Assembly (NCBI GenBank): GCA_026770615.1
Contig: MU631648.1
Location: 1-10,592, forward strand
Origin: Pavlovales sp. CCMP2436
Lineage: Eukaryota > Haptophyta > Pavlovophyceae > Pavlovales
Length of the DNA: 10,592 nucleotides
Direction of reading: 5' to 3'
The position numbers were made by a program, and so were the translations under genes. The stretch's first letter is position 1; each line of letters begins with the position of its first letter. This document shows, piece after piece, positions 6,708-10,592 of the stretch. The notes under the pieces are model-generated. The model saw only the letters and a list, made by a program, of their open reading frames with translations, had not been told where the DNA came from and did no database searches.

Positions 6708-7289
6708 GGACAGGGCCATCGTCTCGGGTTTCCCGTCAATGTTCATCACAGTTGTTAGCCCGGCTGCCCATTCGGTGTTGTGGCGGTGCGAGCCGAGGTT
6801 CAAGGTTACAATGTGTGTTGGTGTACTTTTCAGAGGTTCTTTTCCCCCAGCCGCGTGGGAGGCGCAGCGATGCCCTCTTCTTTTCATATGGATTCCACGT
6901 TGTCCATCCGGCCTATACCCGGGGCGTATTTAACGGGGCCTCTCTGCTCCAGGCGGTTTCTCGTGACCCTGTCTATTACTGCATATCGTGCAGATCGTTG
7001 GTCTGATGTGATGAGGGCGCCCGTTGCTGAGTCTGCGATAGCCTAGCTGTGGGCTGTGAGCGTGTTTGGTGTGAGCACCACTGTGGCGAGTTCGCTCCGG
7101 ACTGCTACTGCCTTCGATCCCCAGTCGCTCAGTGCGTTCTACACGACTTTGATGACAGCCGCCGGCTGCCGGTGGAGGGGCCATTCGGTCTGTCCTCTTA
7201 GGGCTGGGTGGGGTATGAAGAGAAGTGTAACTTTCTTGAGCGCTTCTGCTGTCACCACTCTGGCTCCTGAGGGGGCGTCAATTCGTATC

Positions 7290-7751
7290 GCTCCCTGGGA
7301 CGCGAGGATCCTGGCCACTTCGTCAACAGATTTGGTGTGTGCTTTGGTGTATGACGTCTCCCTGAGGCGCCCCGTTGCCTCGTCTCGTTGCTTGAGGGTG
7401 AGTAGTCGGTAGAAGTGTGGGTTTGCGTCGTAGCTTGTAGGAGGCGACCGTAGTCCGTGTGGCGGGGGGTTGAGGTCAGGGTGTCTTCTGTGCCAGTCGA
7501 GGCATTTAAACCTGTGTCATGGTCCCATCCTATGTCGAGCTGGTGCTCGTAGGTCAGGGCCTGTAGTGCCAGTGTGACTGCATTGCACTCTGCGTTGGCG
7601 ACCGTCTGATCTCCGGGGAATGTGAGGATATGTGCTTCTGGTATTTCTGCCGCGTATATGGGTTGGTGTGGTGCTAGCACGTAGAAGCACGCTGCGTGGC
7701 AGCTCGTGCGGGTCCGTTCCGTCCTGGGTCGATAAATGAGCCGTCAACCCC
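7290..7751 (-). other. Decayed RNase H-like domain of the LINE
   Basis: The visible motifs are DGS (first acidic residue), AE in AECNAV (second), a possible DHDTG/LDW region (third) and H-T-x4-DE-x-A near the end, where RNase H proteins usually have a His and then NExAD. The last Asp is replaced by Arg in VDEVARILA. The domain is spread over three frames, with switches near 7695 and 7512, so it cannot be active. Confidence 0.6.
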
Positions 7752-7780
7752 GACGTGCGTATTTCTAGATATTTACACAC
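7752..7780 (+). repeat. 29-bp fragment F of the tail repeat end
   Basis: It matches the last 29 bases of copy A (217-245) at 27 of 29 positions, including TATTTCTAGATATTTACACAC. It lies in the opposite orientation to the LINE and abuts the RNase H coding sequence without a gap. It could be an extremely 5'-truncated insertion of the tail family, or the scar of a rearrangement. Confidence 0.8.
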
Positions 7781-7882
7781 CGTCTTATTTGTCATCCCAT
7801 AGGCGGCTGCGACGAACACGGGCGAAACGGATACATATGCCGTTGACGAAGAGCAACCTGCGACGACGGGCAAGGTTCGTGG

Positions 7883-8051
7883 CGGAGAGCCGGCTCTTAG
7901 AAAGCCCCGCAGGGCCCCCGGGGGCCCCGCCGGAGGCGCCTATGTGACTAACATATAACTAACTTGTCACATAGCCCGGGGGCCCACGGGGCCCCGGGGG
8001 CCCCACGGATATTCCCCGTACGTTACGCCTTTTCTAAGAGCCGGCCGGAGA
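7883..8051. mobile_element. 157-bp foldback MITE with 6-bp target duplication
   Basis: The element proper is 7889-8045. It has perfect 15-bp terminal inverted repeats: GCCGGCTCTTAGAAA (7889-7903) and TTTCTAAGAGCCGGC (8031-8045). CGGAGA flanks it directly on both sides (7883-7888 and 8046-8051), a clear target-site duplication. Inside are G/C homopolymer-rich arms that are also complementary, and an inner stem CTATGTGAC (7940-7948) with GTCACATAG (7966-7974) around an AT-rich loop. No reading frame of transposase size exists, so it is non-autonomous. A 6-bp duplication does not point to one superfamily with certainty. Confidence 0.85.
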
Positions 8052-8352
8052 GGCGACGCGAAGAGTAGGATAGCACATGAGACGATCGATGCGCTGACCC
8101 TCCCATGTCATGCCCGTACGCCTTCGGGCTGCAAGTCGGGGGACGTTAAAAGAACTATTATTAAAAAAGCAACCTGCCAGTGTTCTCAGTCGCCGCCTCG
8201 AGCAAGTCGTGCGCTCGCATCGTCGGCGAAAAGAGCCTGGCGTGTTAATTCTGCGTGCGTGTGTGTCGGGAGCGCGCGCATGGAGGAGGGGGGTAGCTGC
8301 ACATAAGCGCACATCATTATAATGGTATAAGTACAATATTCACCCCTGCGTC
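8052..8352. other. Unassigned interval between MITE and membrane protein gene
   Basis: I see no recognisable gene. A minus-strand frame of 100 codons (from 8336) is open and runs into the MITE. After removing the MITE and one duplicate target site (163 bases, one more than a multiple of three), this frame joins the open frame on the other side (to 7781 and beyond). Its composition (Arg- and Ala-rich, no domain) is what GC-rich non-coding DNA often gives. Confidence 0.3.
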
Positions 8353-8661
8353 TTACCCGCGAATAACCGCCACGACACAAGCGACGAGAGCAAGGACGGT
8401 GATGCTCGTCGTGAAGAGCATCACGAACACAAATGCGCAGGGCTGGAGCGGGCCCCGCTCGGTGACGCCCAGGGTGACACAGATCTCCTTGCCGTCCTCG
8501 ATGATGATCTGCTTCGTCGCGATCGTGAACAAAATTGTCGCTGCACCGCAGGCGAAAATAATACCGTTACACGCGAGTAGCACAAGCACCAGGATCCGCT
8601 CGCGCGCGTCGACGAAGAAGATCAGCACGACGAGCCCCATGGTCTGCGGTGCGCCTGACAT
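8353..8661 (-). CDS. Small multi-span membrane protein, unknown family
   Basis: The frame has 102 codons from ATG at 8661 (MSGAPQTMG) to TAA. An upstream in-frame ATG at 8697 would add 12 residues (MHRWW...). Hydrophobic segments are at about 8-17, 23-48 (LVLVLLACNGIIFACGAA) and 75-100 (FVFVMLFTTSITVLALVAC). Segments two and three are long enough to span a membrane; the first is short. Between them is a polar loop (49-74) with KQIIIEDGKEIC and a second Cys at 75. The sharp alternation of long apolar stretches and a charged loop is hard to get by chance, and codons show no stops or shifts. A TATA-like ATATACAAAA lies about 80 bases upstream. It may be a complete small gene or one exon. I do not recognise the family. 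Confidence 0.55.
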   Translation of the reverse strand: MSGAPQTMGLVVLIFFVDARERILVLVLLACNGIIFACGAATILFTIATKQIIIEDGKEICVTLGVTERGPLQPCAFVFVMLFTTSITVLALVACVVAVIRG

Positions 8662-8740
8662 CGGGACACCACGACAAGCTGACCACCATCGGTGCACGGC
8701 AGCACCGGACCCGAAATTGAAGCACCAGCGAGCACTGATA

Positions 8741-8750
8741 TTTTGTATAT
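8741..8750 (-). promoter_or_regulatory. TATA-like element upstream of the membrane protein gene
   Basis: On the minus strand ATATACAAAA stands 80 bases before the ATG at 8661, in a local AT-rich island (8738-8760) within GC-rich surroundings. An AATAAA overlaps just upstream (about 8752-8757) and could instead end a preceding transcript. Confidence 0.3.
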
Positions 8751-8804
8751 GATTTATTCCGCTCGAGCCCCCTTCATCGTCGGTTCACAACGACGTCACT
8801 CCGA

Positions 8805-8856
8805 GGAGTCGAACCTGATGTTTCGATTTCAATCGCTCTTGATACCATATCCGCTA
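8805..8856 (-). other. tRNA-like A-box and B-box pair
   Basis: On the minus strand TAGCGGATATGG (8856-8845) matches the RNA polymerase III A-box consensus except at one position. GGTTCGACTCC (8815-8805) matches the B-box fully. Spacing (29 bases) is near that of tRNA genes. A cloverleaf does not close: the acceptor arms do not pair and the T-stem has a mismatch. It is at most a tRNA-derived relic, such as a SINE head or a tRNA pseudogene. Confidence 0.35.
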
Positions 8857-8940
8857 CGTCTAGAGCACTTGCGGGTTTGTTGAAGGGTCGGTGGTTGGTG
8901 TCTGAGCGTATGGATGAGTGGTGTGTGGCGAGTGACAAAC

Positions 8941-10044
8941 TTATATGCCATTGGGCCGCATATCCTCTTCTGCTTCGTTTAATATTCCCATTTGTCTGTC
9001 CGTGTCTCCGGTAATGGGGGAATTGCCGCTGGTGCGTAGTTGTGCAATCCTGAGCGTGCTTCCTGCGGTCCTTGCCGCGAGGGCAGTCGCTGATACTAGA
9101 GGTGTGCGGCCTGGGCCTGGCCATGGAGGGTGGAGGCGAGTTCGCCCATAGGTGTCGCTTGCAGTTGTGCGTAGTTTTCAAAGAAGTCCCACTTCGCCTC
9201 TCCCGCAGGAGCCTCGGCGAGGCCTCTGACCGCCCCTCTTGCCGTGGGCATGGTGCGTGCCTTGGCTTGGGCTGAGGCCCCATTTTGGACTATGCTCAGC
9301 GCGTGTGCTGCTAGATCGTGGGTTGCCGATTCCGCCGGGAGTTCAGTAGGCACAGCATGGGCAGTCACCTTCTCGCCTGCGTTCTGCGCGCGTGGGTCGA
9401 TCAGCCCTAGGCCGCCGCGTTCAGGAGGGCCGCACAGGCGCTCTCTTGCTACGTGGGTTCCCAGTGTGCAGCGGAGGCGCGTCGCCTTAACTATAGCTGT
9501 GAGCACACCGCGTAGGAAGGCCTCGGAGAGGTCCGATGCCCCCATGGAATATAGCAGTGTCGGCGCGGCGTCATGGGTGGATAGTTTGACTGCCCACAGT
9601 GTGTGGCATGCCCTCTTGTCTGACGCGAGATGTACTTTACCCATGGCCTGTGCGAGCTTTATCCGGAGTTTACGTTCCTGTGCCTGCTAGTTGCCGTTGG
9701 TGGGTAAGAGGTGTCTCAGGTACTCGAACACTTTTTCGCTTGGCGTCTGTGGAACCTCTATGTGGTGGGCGTTTGTATCTCTTGACGGTAGGCAGATGCA
9801 GGCCTTCTGGATGGGGTTGTCATGGTCGTCACTGACCGTCTGAACTGGTGGTGTGGGTCCTCAATGCTCTGGTAGCTTTGGTAGTATTGATGTGTGGTAG
9901 CACTTCTTGGCATTAAAGTTGTAGTACTTGATGGCAATTGCAATAAAGTGCTGGGCGGTGGGTTGGTCTCCTGCCTCCACCTGGATCCGATCTAGGATCG
10001 ATTTGCGTCTGATGTGCAGCCTGAGACTGCGCTGGAAAGCATTA
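8941..10044 (-). pseudogene. LINE reverse transcriptase fragment (C-terminal part)
   Basis: A single minus-strand register runs from about 10044 to 9096. It includes QHFIAIAIKYYNFNAKKC (like the stretch after the RT catalytic motif where a searcher helix is followed by N..K.C), PSEKVFEYLRHLLPTNG (like the FKYLG segment) and RERLCGPPERGGLGL (9402-9416 for GGLGL), a signature of the RT thumb/connection in non-LTR elements. Stops interrupt it at 9861-9863 (TGA) and 9687-9689 (TAG). At about 9110 the frame shifts and continues as RIAQLRTSGNSPITGDTDRQ to TAA 8941-8943. The catalytic FADD box is not in the window. By order it would fit upstream of the RNase H segment at 7751, making the two halves of one element split by about 1.2 kb. 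Confidence 0.65.
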
Positions 10045-10357
10045 GAGTGGCGTCGAGTGAGAACACTCTCGAAGAAAAAAAATTCAATCTCCGTTTTTTT
10101 TTCGCAACCTCTTTTTTTTCTAAAGGCGTCGGAACGCTTTTAGGCTCCAAAATGCAATTTGGGCAACTGGACGGGGCTGCGCGGGCGAAGCGGGCACTTT
10201 GAACGGTGCGAACTCAAGCCGGGCGCCATGGGCATGGGCCTAAATCGGGCCTCTTGGCGCCAAGGGCCCGGCCACATTGCTATTAGAGCCTAAAAGCGTA
10301 ACCGACGCCTTGAACCAATTTTTTTTATCCGAAATTGCTCTCACTCGGACGCCATTG
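10045..10357. mobile_element. About 313-bp MITE-like element flanked by TA
   Basis: Long terminal inverted repeats are visible. The left end TGGCGTCGAGTGAGAAC (from 10048) matches the complement of the right end, TGGCGTCCGAGTGAGAGC (ending 10354). The A-tract AAAAAAAATT and AAGGCGTCGG-ACGCTTTTAGG are shared further in, to 10147 on the left and 10286 on the right. TA at 10043-10044 and 10358-10359 would be the target duplication, as in Tc1/mariner-like elements. The left arm is about 30 bp longer owing to T-runs near 10092-10120. The centre contains the palindrome TTGGCGCCAA (10254-10263). No transposase is encoded. Confidence 0.7.
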
Positions 10358-10500
10358 TAAAAATTAAACAACGAGCGCTCATCTCATGTAGTCTATTTAC
10401 CAAAATTTGAACGAAAAACGAGCGCTCATGTTATAACAAAATAAAAAAAATGAACGCTCATGTATTCATGTTTTATCATATATTTACTGATAGGGATTCA
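10358..10500. repeat. AT-rich block with three GAGCGCTCAT-type words
   Basis: GAGCGCTCAT occurs at 10373-10382 and 10420-10429, and GAACGCTCAT at 10452-10461, each near A-runs and ATG-rich flanks. GAGCGCTC is itself a palindrome. The block is much richer in A and T than the rest of the window and contains no gene. Confidence 0.55.
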
Positions 10501-10592
10501 AGCTGGCGTCTGACTGTTCTGAATGTTGTGCTGGTCTGAGCGCTGCGTCGCCCATTGCCTGCTGCGTGCCTTAGTCGGCTGCGCTGGCTTGG
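10501..10592. other. GC-rich right edge, nothing assignable
   Basis: Short open frames exist on both strands, but none shows a domain or continues the LINE coding sequence convincingly. The window ends before it can be judged. Confidence 0.3.

Larger units (their letters stand above)
5226..7751 (-). pseudogene. LINE-type retrotransposon, 3' half (RNase H, CCHC finger, P/T/A-rich tail)
   Basis: On the minus strand, coding fragments follow in the order expected of the end of a LINE ORF2. First comes RNase H-like sequence: VDGSF with its Asp at about 7745, AECNAVTLALQAL with its Glu at about 7589, KCLDWHRRHPD, then KAHTKSVDEVARILA near 7345-7310. Next is linker sequence interrupted by TAG 7139-7141, TAG 7043-7045 and TGA 6884-6886. 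A zinc finger with CPIC, HH and HEC (6648-6707) follows, then a TGA at 6579-6581 and a helical segment. A Pro/Thr/Ala/His-rich tail ends at TAA 5226-5228. Frames change at about 7695, 7512, 6880 and 6150. The copy is dead. APE-type clades with RNase H (I-, Tad-like) are the best match by layout. The reverse transcriptase part is absent here; it may be the fragment at 8941-10044. Confidence 0.7.

Noticed and set aside
4847..7780. E and F as terminal inverted repeats of a 2.9-kb DNA transposon
   Set aside because: F is only 29 bp while E is about 250 bp, the interior is LINE coding sequence rather than transposase, and no matching target duplication was found at the outer ends.
8805..8870. Functional tRNA gene on the minus strand
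   Set aside because: Acceptor arms do not pair, the T-stem is mismatched and no anticodon stem forms.
6579..9863. Use of TGA/TAG as sense codons in the LINE
   Set aside because: Both TAG and TGA interrupt the frames and are accompanied by several frameshifts, which is ordinary decay.
1..10592. CRISPR array, rRNA genes, bacterial operons or phage modules
   Set aside because: There are no regularly spaced identical repeats with unique spacers, no rRNA-like sequence, and no Shine-Dalgarno-led gene clusters.

Overview
The window looks like repeat-dense, GC-rich eukaryotic DNA. It has no compact operons, ribosome-binding sites or bacterial gene packing. It carries decayed pieces of a non-LTR (LINE-type) retrotransposon, two small inverted-repeat elements of MITE type, microsatellite-like tails and long non-coding stretches. 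The host lineage (alga, protist or fungus) cannot be fixed from sequence reading alone. Only one plausible intact host-type gene is visible, a small membrane protein at 8353-8661 on the minus strand.

Layout, left to right. Positions 1-1250 hold two plus-strand copies (A, B) of a structured repeat that ends in TTTACACAC or a close variant, with an open P/S/T-rich coding remnant between them. Positions 1251-3204 are gene-poor, with hairpins, G-runs, a 23-bp triple tandem repeat and a short motif recurring seven times. Positions 3205-5095 hold three minus-strand copies (C, D, E) of the same repeat. A two-part reading frame encoding an acidic, Ser-rich protein (4035-4824) lies between D and E. 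Positions 5226-7751 are the 3' half of a LINE on the minus strand: a decayed RNase H domain, a CCHC zinc finger and a long Pro/Thr/Ala-rich C-terminal tail. After its stop come a 21-bp hairpin and then repeat copy E. Positions 7752-7780 are a 29-bp fragment (F) of the same repeat end. Positions 7889-8045 are a 157-bp foldback element with a 6-bp target duplication. Positions 8353-8661 are the membrane protein gene. Positions 8941-10044 are another LINE segment (C-terminal part of the reverse transcriptase and the region after it), also minus strand. Positions 10045-10357 are a second MITE-like element flanked by TA. The right edge is AT-rich with a thrice-repeated GAGCGCTCAT-type motif.

Main idea. 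The six copies of the repeat all share one end (TTTAC plus a variable AC tail) but start at different points, giving lengths near 250, 249, 223, 216, 119 and 29 bp. That is the signature of target-primed reverse transcription, so I read the repeat as a 3' tail. It sits behind at least three unrelated bodies: the LINE (E), the acidic-protein element (D) and the P/S/T-rich element (B). A nested stem-loop in the tail shows compensatory base changes between its two subfamilies. This suggests a conserved RNA structure, possibly the recognition signal by which a LINE reverse transcriptase mobilises its own RNA and that of passengers. The elements sit head to tail in two arrays that converge on 1251-3204. 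The family assignments come from motif reading only; no database search was possible.
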